Shown: piece by piece, positions 22,912 through 31,159 of the stretch
Numbering within the stretch: position 1 is the stretch's first letter
How the letters are laid out: the number at the start of each line of letters is the position of its first letter
NCBI GenBank assembly: GCA_044356555.1
Contig: JBIKWB010000015.1
Location: 61,437-125,436 of the forward strand
Source of the DNA: Tous-C4FEB sp044356555
Lineage (GTDB): Bacteria; Verrucomicrobiota; Verrucomicrobiia; Opitutales; Opitutaceae
Direction of reading: 5' to 3'
Length of the DNA stretch: 64,000 nucleotides
Notes under the pieces: model-generated
Told to the model about the DNA's origin: nothing
Seen by the model: only the letters and a program-made list of their open reading frames with translations
Databases searched by the model: none
Program-made: the position numbers and the translations under genes

Positions 22912-24105
22912 TCAGGCCGTCGAGCCGGAAGGAGACGCTGGATCAAACGTGCGGTCGACGGCGGCCGTGAGGTTGGTGGCGGCGGCGCGGAGGGCGGCGG
23001 GCAGGGGTGTGGCGGGAGGCGTGATCGCGTGCAGGGCCAAGCCGGGGACGGGTGCGGCGGTGATGGCACCGGCGAAGACGTGGACCGGTTTGCCGAGGGC
23101 GGCGGCGCGGGCGGCGAGGGCGCCGGGGCCTTTGCCGCTGAGCGAGCTGGCATCGAAACGGCCCTCGCCGGTGAGCACGAGGTCGGCGGCGGCGAGGCGG
23201 GAATCGAGATCGAGCCAAGCGGAGACGAGGTCGAAGCCGGAGATGAGTTGCGCGGAGGCGGCCGCCATGAGGCCGAACGAGATGCCGCCGGCCGCACCGG
23301 CGCCGGGGACGTCCATGAGAGCGTCGGGCTTCGCGCCGTGGGTGCAGAGCAAGAGGGCGAGGCGGGCGGCTTCGTTGTCGAGGCGGCGGAGGTCGGCTGG
23401 GCGCAGGCCCTTTTGGGGGCCGTAAATCGCGGCGGCGCCGTTGGGGCCGAGGAGGGGATTGGCGACGTCGCAGGCGATGCGCAGCGGGGGCAGATCGGCG
23501 GGCAACCGGCCGTCGAGCCGGGCAATCTCGGGCCAACGGGAGGGCGTGGGCGGATCGATGAGTTCGCCGGTGGCCGAGACGAAATTGAGTCCGAGGGCGC
23601 CGAGGGCGCCGAGGCCAAGGTCGCTGGTGGCGCTGCCGCCGAGCCCGAGAAGGATGGCGGCGACGCCGGGACGGGCGGCGAGGCGGATGAGTTCGCCGGT
23701 GCCGGTGGTCGAGGTGAGCCACGGGTCGCGGGCCTCCGGCGCGAGCAGCGCGAGGCCGGACGCGGCGGCCATTTCGACCACGGCGACGAGGGAATTTTCG
23801 ATTTTCGAATCTCGATTTTCGATTTGGAGGAGAGCGCGGGCGGCGGGTGGGATGAGGGCGAGCGGGACAAAACCCATTCGGGCGACGGCGGGTTCGCCGC
23901 GCGGGCCGGTGACCGTGTGGGTCTCAAACGTGCCGCCGAGAGCTTGGGTGAGGATCTCGCAAAACCCCTCGCCGCCATCGGTGAGCGGGCACATGTCGAG
24001 GGTCCAATCGGGCCGGCGGGCGCGAAGACTGCCGGCGGCGAGGGCGCAGGCCTGGGGGGCGGACAGGGCGTCTTTGAATTTGTCGAAAGCGAGCAAGGCG
24101 CGCAT
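22912..24105 (-). CDS. Glycerate kinase
   Basis: 397 residues. The N-terminus LLAFDKFKDALSAPQACALAAG and the motifs PLTDGGEGF, LGLGGSATSDLGLGAL, PGAGAAGGISFGL and TGEGRFDASSLSGKGP define the GlxK family, which phosphorylates D-glycerate to 2-phosphoglycerate. About residues 97-108 (IENRDSKIENSL) come from an AT-rich repeat absent from usual family members. It links uronate or glyoxylate breakdown to glycolysis. Downstream of a LacI gene and upstream of DUF1343, with short spacers. Confidence 0.9.
   Translation of the reverse strand: MRALLAFDKFKDALSAPQACALAAGSLRARRPDWTLDMCPLTDGGEGFCEILTQALGGTFETHTVTGPRGEPAVARMGFVPLALIPPAARALLQIENRDSKIENSLVAVVEMAAASGLALLAPEARDPWLTSTTGTGELIRLAARPGVAAILLGLGGSATSDLGLGALGALGLNFVSATGELIDPPTPSRWPEIARLDGRLPADLPPLRIACDVANPLLGPNGAAAIYGPQKGLRPADLRRLDNEAARLALLLCTHGAKPDALMDVPGAGAAGGISFGLMAAASAQLISGFDLVSAWLDLDSRLAAADLVLTGEGRFDASSLSGKGPGALAARAAALGKPVHVFAGAITAAPVPGLALHAITPPATPLPAALRAAATNLTAAVDRTFDPASPSGSTA
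23789..23830. repeat. AT-rich repeat inside glycerate kinase gene
   Basis: Plus strand contains ATTTTCGATTTTCGAATC followed by TCGATTTTCGATTTGG: four imperfect copies of a CGATTTT-type unit. In frame, encoding IENRDSKIEN on the minus strand, and visibly lower in GC than the rest of the gene. Confidence 0.6.
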
Positions 24106-24188
24106 GGCGGTTGAGGCTGCGAGGAGCGGCGGGCGGGGCGAAAGCTTTTTATTCGGCCCAGGGCGGAGTCGACCCGGAGCGTCTGGCT

Positions 24189-25292
24189 TTAGGCCGTGGC
24201 AAGCAACGCTTGGCGGCGGCGGCCGGCGCCGGGCGCGCTCAGGCCGCCGTTCCAAGCGCCGGCGACCAGTTGAAAGCGGGGTGACCGGAGTGCGCCGGTT
24301 TCCCAGCGCTGCGCCTTTTCCACCAAGAGATCCACGGCGTCGATTCCGATCAGGTCGGTGTTCTGCCGGATGCCGGCGATGGCGCCGCCGGAGTCGGCCA
24401 CAGCCAGAGAAATCAGACCGATCTCGCGGGGCGCGTGGCCCAATAGCTCGGGGTCGCGGATGGAGAAAATGACCGCATCGAGGCGGTGGCGTGCGATCCA
24501 AGCGTTGAGCAGAGAAGGGAGTTCATCGCGGGTTTCGGGCATGAGAGCGGGCAAGCGTCGGCTTTGGGGCAGTGACTGTTGGGCGACCAGAAATCCGGAC
24601 CACCAACGGTGGCCCATCCGCCGGCTGGCGTAGGCCGGCAGCGCCAATCCGATGCGGCGATAGCCGAGGGCGAGCGCGTTTTCGAACGCGATTTGCGCGC
24701 TGCGGTAGTGATCGTCGGCGACGCGATCGATGGCGGGGTTTTGCACGCTGGGGCCGAGACCGACGACGGCAAAGTCGGTGAAATCAAAATCAATCGAGCT
24801 CTGGTCGCCGGGCAGTGGGGCCACGAGCACTCCGTGGACGCCACGAGCCTTGAGCAAGTCGGCGAGACGTTTGGGGCGCATGTCGGTCTTGGTGAGGGAG
24901 AATTCATCGAGTCGAAATCCGCGTTGGGCGGCTCGGGCCGAGGCGGCGGAGTGCAACTGTCGGACCGTGTCGATATCGCGCCACGCGTCGTTGGGGCGAT
25001 CGGCGGTAAAAAACGCGAGCGAGGCCTGGGCGGGCACGATGGTGGCGGGGGCGCGGCGCGAGCGCATGAGGGCGGCGACCAGCGGGTTTTTCCTGTAACC
25101 CAACTGCGCGGCGGCCGACTCGATGCGTGCGCGGGTGGCGGCGGGGATGCTGGGGTGTTGTTGCAAGGCCAGCGATACCGCGGAGCGGGAGACGCCGGCC
25201 TGGGCGGCAACCTCGCGCATCGAAACGCGGCCGACGGTGAAGGAGATTCGGGCGGAAACGGTGGGATCGGATTTCATAGTTTGCGGTGGCAT
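24189..25292 (-). CDS. LacI-family transcriptional regulator
   Basis: 367 residues. HTH MREVAAQAGVSRSAVSLALQ, then QHPSIPAATR and LGYRKNPLVAALM, the same subtype as the regulator at 4278-5363 (LGYRPNPRVASLM). A ligand-binding domain follows. A second Met at 25277 is an equally good start. It is divergent from the triplicated TonB receptor operon and probably controls it, with a candidate operator between them at 25409-25424. Confidence 0.9.
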   Translation of the reverse strand: MPPQTMKSDPTVSARISFTVGRVSMREVAAQAGVSRSAVSLALQQHPSIPAATRARIESAAAQLGYRKNPLVAALMRSRRAPATIVPAQASLAFFTADRPNDAWRDIDTVRQLHSAASARAAQRGFRLDEFSLTKTDMRPKRLADLLKARGVHGVLVAPLPGDQSSIDFDFTDFAVVGLGPSVQNPAIDRVADDHYRSAQIAFENALALGYRRIGLALPAYASRRMGHRWWSGFLVAQQSLPQSRRLPALMPETRDELPSLLNAWIARHRLDAVIFSIRDPELLGHAPREIGLISLAVADSGGAIAGIRQNTDLIGIDAVDLLVEKAQRWETGALRSPRFQLVAGAWNGGLSAPGAGRRRQALLATA

Positions 25293-25408
25293 CCTGCGGA
25301 ACGAACGGGCGGTACGGGCGTGATTCGGCGTGGGGTAGGGAACGAAGCCGAATCGGAAAATTTCTGCGTTACGAAGCGGGACAAAACCAAGAGTTACTCA
25401 ACAATGCC

Positions 25409-25424
25409 AGTAAAGTCGTTTTTG
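25409..25424. promoter_or_regulatory. Candidate operator, weaker match (site C)
   Basis: AGTAAAGTCGTTTTTG shares AGTRAAGTCGTTT with site B (12 of 13 bases). It lies in the divergent spacer between a LacI gene and the first of three TonB receptor genes, the position expected for an operator serving both. Confidence 0.35.
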
Positions 25425-25470
25425 CTATGCCATCACCCCGATGTCTTGGTCCACCCTCCCCATCCAGCCC

Positions 25471-28221
25471 ATGAAACTACCCTACGGTCAGACATTCAAA
25501 ACCAACGCTCTTTGGCGTTCCCTCAGCTGGGTGCTGGTTGCCCCCGCGCTGCTCGCACAAGTGGCGACTCCGCCCAGCCCGCAAGTCCCGGCCGATGATG
25601 CGGTCCGGCTTTCGCCCTTTGTGATTTCCTCCGAGCAAGAAACAGGCTGGTCGGCCAATGACACCCTGTCGGCCACGCGCACCAAGCAGGCGCTGAAGGA
25701 TGTGCCGGTGAACATCGACGCGATCACTTCCGATTTCATGGAAGATCTCGGCCTGAACACCGCCGATGAGGTCACCAAATTCGTCGCCAACGTTTACGCC
25801 GCGCCGACGATGGAAAATGACAATCAGACCGACAACTTTTCCTTCCGCGGCCTCTCCCAGCGCTTCAACGTCTCGCGCAATTACTTCCGGTGGTATATCC
25901 CGAGCGACACTTACAACGTTGAGCGGATCGACTTCGGCAAAGGCTCGAACTCGCTGATCTTCGGCGATGTCGAACCCGGCGGCCAGGGATCGGTTTTCAC
26001 GAAGCGCGCGCTCATGAAAAACTTCGGTACCGCCTTTGCCCAATACGGCAGCAACGACGCCTACCGCATGCAGCTCGACGTCAACCGTAAGCTTCGCAGC
26101 GGTCTCGCTCTCCGCTTCAACGCCGTGCGGCGCGAGGAGCGCACCTTTCAGGATGCCTCCGCCTACAAGCTGGCCGGCGAGACGCTCGCGCTCACTTGGC
26201 AGCCTTTCCGAAACACGCTCGTCCGCCTCGAAGCTGAACGCGGCGATTTCGACAACGCCCGCGGCTTCGCCGGCAACACCGTGCGCGAACAGTCCGCGCG
26301 CTCCCTCGGCTTCACGAGCGCCGGTCCGTGGTTCACGTCCGACGGCGCCTGGTTCAACCAATCGACCCTCGCCGCGGCCGATCGCAGCTCGACCAACGGC
26401 CCGGCCGGCGGCAGCCCGACGCTGCTTGAGGGCGGCTTTTTTGACGTCAGCATGCGTAACGCCGCCGGCGTGGTCGTCGGCACGAAACGGATTTTCGGAA
26501 ACCCGAAACATTACAACCTTCGCGGTTCGTTCGACCGCCAGGGCCGGCCGTTCAGCACCTACTCCGTCACGATCGAGCAGCGCATCGGAAAGCTCGGTCT
26601 CGAATTCGCCTACAACCACCAGAACCAGGACGGCCTGCGTAACGACAACTTTTTCAACAGCACGATCAGCGTCGACGTCAATGGCCGCCCCTTCATCGAC
26701 ACCACCGGCATCGATTGGAAACGCTTCGGCAACGACGTTGATGCGTTCCGCGGGACGGCGGTGCTGCCGTTGCAGCCGTTCACGTGGATGAAGCAACTCC
26801 TGATCGGCAGCGTCGAATACCGCGAAGACTTCACCAACAACTACCGCAAGGCGCTTTACAACGTGAAGCGCTTCGAAAACGGCCTGGTTACCGCCGTCAA
26901 CCAGACCAGCGACCGCGTCCGCTTCCGCCTCTACCTTGACGACCCCAAATTCTACTCCCGGGAACTCTTCGACCGCTTCACCCTTGAGCGCCTGCCCGTC
27001 ACCAATGATTTTCAAGCGAAGCAACTTTCCTTCGGCAATGCGGCGGACGGGACCGAATGGCGCCAAGCCTACGCCGGCGCGATCTCGGCCAGCGGAAATT
27101 ATTTCAAGGGCCGTCTGTTGTCGTTGCTCGGTGTGCGCTGGGATTGGAATCGGACCTACGAATACCGGGGCACCCGAACGTTTGGCGCTTACCGGGAAGA
27201 CATCCCCCCGCCTAGTCGCGCTGATGCCATGCCCGGTGAATACGTCGAGAATCCTGCCCTGCATCTTTTCAACACCAGTTATACCGCCGGTCTCACCTAT
27301 GTGCTCACGCCCGATATCAACATCTACGGCGTCTACTCCGATTCCTTCCGCTGGCAGGACGCCCGCACCTTCGACCAAAAAATCTTTGGTCCAATATCGG
27401 GGGTGACCAAAGAAATCGGCATCAAAGGAGCCCTGTTCGACAACCGCCTCACCCTTACCCTCGGGGTCTTCCAGATCGACCGCGCCAACGTGGAGTTCCG
27501 CTGGAATCCCTCCAATTTCAGCGCGGGCGATATCGAAGATCTCGTCAACCCGAACTCGATCACCGCCAGCGATCCGCGCTACTTCCGCACGTGGAATGAC
27601 GTAAACCAATATCGCAATGTGCTCTCAACCGAATCCTCGAAGGGCTTCGATCTGACGCTCCTCGCCCGTCCGGCCAAGGGCGTGCAGCTCCGCTTCACCT
27701 TCGCGCACTCCGATGTCACGACCCGTCCCGATTTTTCGGCTTTCCGCGCCTACTACGAAGCCGCTGTCAAACGTGGCGACGAGGCTCCGGCCCTCATTGC
27801 CGACGCCAAAGAGGTATTGGATTCGAGTGACTACTCCACCAAGCCCACCGGTGCCCGGGCGGCGCCCTGGTCCGCGAGCTGGATCGCCGACTACTCGTTT
27901 CAACGCGACGTCTGGGAGCCGCTCCGCGGTGTGCGCGTCGGCATCAACGGCAGTTGGCGCGACAATTACCTCCTCTCCATCGTCAACGGACGTGAATTCT
28001 ACGGCGGCACTTCGCACCTGTTGAACGCCTACGTGATGCGCGATCAGAAGATTTGGCGCCAACAGGTCCGCTTCCGCCTCGGTTGCCGCAACATCGTCGA
28101 TCTTGAAAACGGCAGCACCCGCCGTGTCGGTACGACCACGTTGACCAGTGGCGTCGTGCTCTACCGGCAAATCTACGTGATGCCGCCGCAGTGGGACCTC
28201 ACCGCGACCGTGCGGTTCTGA
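25471..28221 (+). CDS. TonB-dependent receptor, tandem copy 1
   Basis: 916 residues from the ATG at 25471, which starts a good signal peptide; an in-frame ATG at 25441 adds ten residues. The box AVRLSPFVISSEQETGWSA follows the signal, then the plug (LKDVPVNIDAITSDFMEDLG, VERIDFGKGSNSLIFGDVEPG) and a 22-strand-type barrel ending in an aromatic TVRF, the outer-membrane insertion signal. It imports an unknown glycan in an energy-dependent way. Closely similar over its whole length to the next two genes. Confidence 0.92.
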   Translation: MKLPYGQTFKTNALWRSLSWVLVAPALLAQVATPPSPQVPADDAVRLSPFVISSEQETGWSANDTLSATRTKQALKDVPVNIDAITSDFMEDLGLNTADEVTKFVANVYAAPTMENDNQTDNFSFRGLSQRFNVSRNYFRWYIPSDTYNVERIDFGKGSNSLIFGDVEPGGQGSVFTKRALMKNFGTAFAQYGSNDAYRMQLDVNRKLRSGLALRFNAVRREERTFQDASAYKLAGETLALTWQPFRNTLVRLEAERGDFDNARGFAGNTVREQSARSLGFTSAGPWFTSDGAWFNQSTLAAADRSSTNGPAGGSPTLLEGGFFDVSMRNAAGVVVGTKRIFGNPKHYNLRGSFDRQGRPFSTYSVTIEQRIGKLGLEFAYNHQNQDGLRNDNFFNSTISVDVNGRPFIDTTGIDWKRFGNDVDAFRGTAVLPLQPFTWMKQLLIGSVEYREDFTNNYRKALYNVKRFENGLVTAVNQTSDRVRFRLYLDDPKFYSRELFDRFTLERLPVTNDFQAKQLSFGNAADGTEWRQAYAGAISASGNYFKGRLLSLLGVRWDWNRTYEYRGTRTFGAYREDIPPPSRADAMPGEYVENPALHLFNTSYTAGLTYVLTPDINIYGVYSDSFRWQDARTFDQKIFGPISGVTKEIGIKGALFDNRLTLTLGVFQIDRANVEFRWNPSNFSAGDIEDLVNPNSITASDPRYFRTWNDVNQYRNVLSTESSKGFDLTLLARPAKGVQLRFTFAHSDVTTRPDFSAFRAYYEAAVKRGDEAPALIADAKEVLDSSDYSTKPTGARAAPWSASWIADYSFQRDVWEPLRGVRVGINGSWRDNYLLSIVNGREFYGGTSHLLNAYVMRDQKIWRQQVRFRLGCRNIVDLENGSTRRVGTTTLTSGVVLYRQIYVMPPQWDLTATVRF

Positions 28222-28223
28222 GC

Positions 28224-28268
28224 GGCAGAAAAAAGCGTCGCCCGATCCTCTTTTAAAAGTTTTTTTTA
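28224..28268 (+). terminator. Possible degenerate terminator after receptor copy 1
   Basis: The spacer is homologous to the one after receptor 2 (GCGGCAGAAAAAAG, CGCCCGA), but the stem is broken. It contains CTTTTAAAAG followed by eight Ts. Termination is probably weak, which would allow read-through into copy 2. Confidence 0.35.
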
Positions 28269-28291
28269 AGCCCTCCTAACCCCCAAACCTT

Positions 28292-31063
28292 ATGATGATT
28301 CGATTTCTCACGTTATCCCGTCGCGTCGCTCTTTCCGGATGTCTGGCCGGGGCACTTTCGGCCTCGATCCTGTCCGGTCAGGTGGCGCCCGAGCCGGCTG
28401 CTCCACGGGTGCCCGCGCCCGACGGGGCGGTCCGGCTTTCGCCCTTTGTGATTTCCTCCGAGCAGGAAACGGGCTGGTCGGCCAATGACACACTGTCGGC
28501 CACGCGCACCAAGCAAGCGTTGAAAGATGTGCCGGTGAACATCGACGCGATCACTTCCGATTTCATGGAAGATCTGGGCCTGTTTACGGCCGATGAGACG
28601 GCGGCGTTCGTGGCCAACGTTTACGCGGCTCCGACCATGGAGAACGACAATCAGGGGGGGAACTTCGCGTTTCGCGGCCTCAGCCAGGGCAACAACGTCA
28701 GCCGGAATTATTTCCGGTGGAACATCCCGTCCGACAATTACAACGTGGAGCGGATCGATTTCGGCAAAGGCTCCAACTCCCTTATCTTCGGTGAAGTTGA
28801 ACCGGGTGGACAGGGGGCGGTGTTTACCAAACGGGCGTTGATGAAAAATTTCGGATCCGCCACCGCGATCTACAACAGCGAAGGTGCCTACCGCCTCCAA
28901 TTTGATTACAACCGGAAATTGCGGGACGGCCTCGCGTTGCGGTTCAACGCGATCAAGCGCGAGGAGCGCACCTATCAGGACGCATCCAAATACGGGCTCT
29001 TGGGCGCGACCTTGGCCCTCACCTGGCAGCCTTTCCGCAACACCGTCATCCGCGTTGAGAACGAGCGCGGCGATTTTGAAAACGCCCGCGGTTTTGCCGG
29101 CGTGTTTATCCGCGAGCAGTCCGCGCGGTCCCTGGGCTACGGCACGCAGGGCACGTATTTTACCTCCGACGGCGTCTGGGTGCAGCAATCGACGCTCTCG
29201 GCGGCGGACCGGGCGTCGGCGAATGGTCCGGCGGGCGGTCAGCCTTCGCTGCTCGAAGGCGGTTTCTACGACGTGGCCCTGCGCAATGCCGCCGGCGTGG
29301 TCGTCGGCACCAAGCGCGTCGCCGGTCTGCCGAAGCACTACAACATCCGCGGTTCGTTCGACCGCCAAGCACGGCCATTCGACACCTACTCGATCACGAT
29401 CGAGCAACGGGCGGGCCCGGTCGATTTGGAGCTGGCTTACAATTTTCAGAATCAAATGTCCCTGCGCACGGACAACTTTTTCAGCCAGACGATCAGTCTC
29501 GATGTCAACGGCCGGCCCTACATCGATACCACGCTCGATCAGAAACGTTTCGGCAACGAGGCGGATTCTTTCCGCGGCACCGCGGTCTACAAGTTCGATA
29601 AGTTCAAGTGGATGCAGCAGATCTTCGTCCTGAGCGGCGAATACAAGGAGGACGCCACCGACAATCTTCGTTGGCAGTATTTCAACATCAAAGGCGTCGA
29701 GAACGGCACGGCCGCAGCCCTCAACCTCAACGCCGATCGCGGCCGTCTCCGACTCTACCTCGACGACCCGAAGTTCTACTCGCGGGAGCTTTTCGACCGG
29801 CTCAAACCGGAGAATCTGCCCTTGACGGACAAAGTTAACATGGTGGCCCTTCGCCTCTTTCCCGCCGGCACTTCGGCGACGAGTGGCACCGAATGGCGCC
29901 AGTCGTATGCCACGTCCTTCTCGGCGAGCGGCCGCTATTTCCGCGGTAAGTTGCAATCGTTGTTCGGTGCCCGCCGCGATTGGAACCGCGTCTATGAGTA
30001 TGTCGGCACGCGCACCTTTGGCCGGTTCAACGAAGATATCGCTCCGCCCAAGCGGTCCGATGCGCTCCCGGGTGAATATGTCGAAAACATGTTCATGCAT
30101 CAGGCCAACACCAGCTACACCGGCGGGCTGACCCTGGCGCTGACGAAGGACATCAATCTTTACGGGGTCTATTCGGAGTCGTTTCGTTTCCAAGATGCCC
30201 GCACCTTCGATCGCGAGCGTTTCGGTCCGATTGCCGGCGTGACCAAAGAGGTCGGTCTGAAGGGCAACCTTTTCGGCGACCGCGCCTCCTTCACCTTGGG
30301 CGTCTTTGAAATCGACCGCGAGAATGTCGTGCGGACGTGGAATGGCGTCATCGATTTTTCCGCGAGCGAGACCGAGGACATGATGAATCCAAATAACGTG
30401 CTGCCCGGTGATCCCGGTTACCGCTATGTGGAACCGGGCACCGCCAGCGCCTCGCGCAACTACCGCTCGACCGAGAGTTCCACCGGTGCCGACCTCACGT
30501 TGATGGTGCGGCCCGTCCAGGGCTTGCAGCTCCGCTTCTCCTTCGGCCGCACCAAGGTTTTGGGTAATCCTGACCTCAAAGCTTTCCGCGGCTATTACGA
30601 CGCCGCCGTCGCCCGCGGAAACGAAAGCCCGGCGATGCTCTCGGATGCGAAGCTCTTGCTTGATTCACTGGACATCGCGACCAAACCCGCCGGGGCGCGG
30701 GCGGCGCCATGGTCGGCGAGCTGGATCGCCGACTATTCGTTTAACCGGAGCGCTTGGGCGCCCCTGCGCGGCGTGCGGCTCGGGGTCAACGGCAGCTGGC
30801 GGGATGATTATCTCCTCGGCATCGCCAGCGGCCAAGAACTCGTCGGGGGCTCCACGCACCTCGTCGGCGCCTACGTCATGCGCGACCAAAAAATATGGGG
30901 CCAGCAGGTGCGAATCCGCGCCGGGGTGAGGAACCTTTTCGATTTGGAGAACGAAGCCATCCGGAAGACCTCCTTCACCACCTTGGCGAGCGGCGCCAGT
31001 GTTTACCGCTACAGTTATGTCATGCCCGCGCAGTATGATCTCACGCTGACGGTCAGGTTCTAA
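28292..31063 (+). CDS. TonB-dependent receptor, tandem copy 2
   Basis: 923 residues. Signal peptide RRVALSGCLAGALSASILSG, box AVRLSPFVISSEQ, plug and barrel as in copy 1, ending TLTVRF. Near-identical strings with copy 1 include WSANDTLSATRTKQALKDVP and PTGARAAPWSASWIADYSF-like text (here PAGARAAPWSAS), so the copies arose by tandem duplication. Differences cluster in barrel loops, consistent with altered ligand range. Confidence 0.92.
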   Translation: MMIRFLTLSRRVALSGCLAGALSASILSGQVAPEPAAPRVPAPDGAVRLSPFVISSEQETGWSANDTLSATRTKQALKDVPVNIDAITSDFMEDLGLFTADETAAFVANVYAAPTMENDNQGGNFAFRGLSQGNNVSRNYFRWNIPSDNYNVERIDFGKGSNSLIFGEVEPGGQGAVFTKRALMKNFGSATAIYNSEGAYRLQFDYNRKLRDGLALRFNAIKREERTYQDASKYGLLGATLALTWQPFRNTVIRVENERGDFENARGFAGVFIREQSARSLGYGTQGTYFTSDGVWVQQSTLSAADRASANGPAGGQPSLLEGGFYDVALRNAAGVVVGTKRVAGLPKHYNIRGSFDRQARPFDTYSITIEQRAGPVDLELAYNFQNQMSLRTDNFFSQTISLDVNGRPYIDTTLDQKRFGNEADSFRGTAVYKFDKFKWMQQIFVLSGEYKEDATDNLRWQYFNIKGVENGTAAALNLNADRGRLRLYLDDPKFYSRELFDRLKPENLPLTDKVNMVALRLFPAGTSATSGTEWRQSYATSFSASGRYFRGKLQSLFGARRDWNRVYEYVGTRTFGRFNEDIAPPKRSDALPGEYVENMFMHQANTSYTGGLTLALTKDINLYGVYSESFRFQDARTFDRERFGPIAGVTKEVGLKGNLFGDRASFTLGVFEIDRENVVRTWNGVIDFSASETEDMMNPNNVLPGDPGYRYVEPGTASASRNYRSTESSTGADLTLMVRPVQGLQLRFSFGRTKVLGNPDLKAFRGYYDAAVARGNESPAMLSDAKLLLDSLDIATKPAGARAAPWSASWIADYSFNRSAWAPLRGVRLGVNGSWRDDYLLGIASGQELVGGSTHLVGAYVMRDQKIWGQQVRIRAGVRNLFDLENEAIRKTSFTTLASGASVYRYSYVMPAQYDLTLTVRF

Positions 31064-31076
31064 AGCTAAAGCTGCG

Positions 31077-31122
31077 GTCGGGCGGTTCTGAGTGGCGGAA
31101 AAAGAATCGCCCGACTTTTTTT
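31077..31122 (+). terminator. Rho-independent terminator between receptors 2 and 3
   Basis: Stem GTCGGGCG (31077-31084) pairs perfectly with CGCCCGAC (31108-31115), followed at once by seven Ts. The left arm and loop include GGCGGTTCTGAG, which resembles the 3' end and stop of receptor 1 (GTGCGGTTCTGAG), a relic of duplication. Confidence 0.8.
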
Positions 31123-31159
31123 AAGTCTCTTTCTTGTACTTTCATAACACCAAATCCCC

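Noticed and set aside
25477..27609. 710-codon minus-strand frame under TonB receptor copy 1, with similar ones under copies 2 and 3
   Set aside because: Shared only because the receptors are duplicates; no signal peptide or domain, and the plus-strand proteins are unambiguous.
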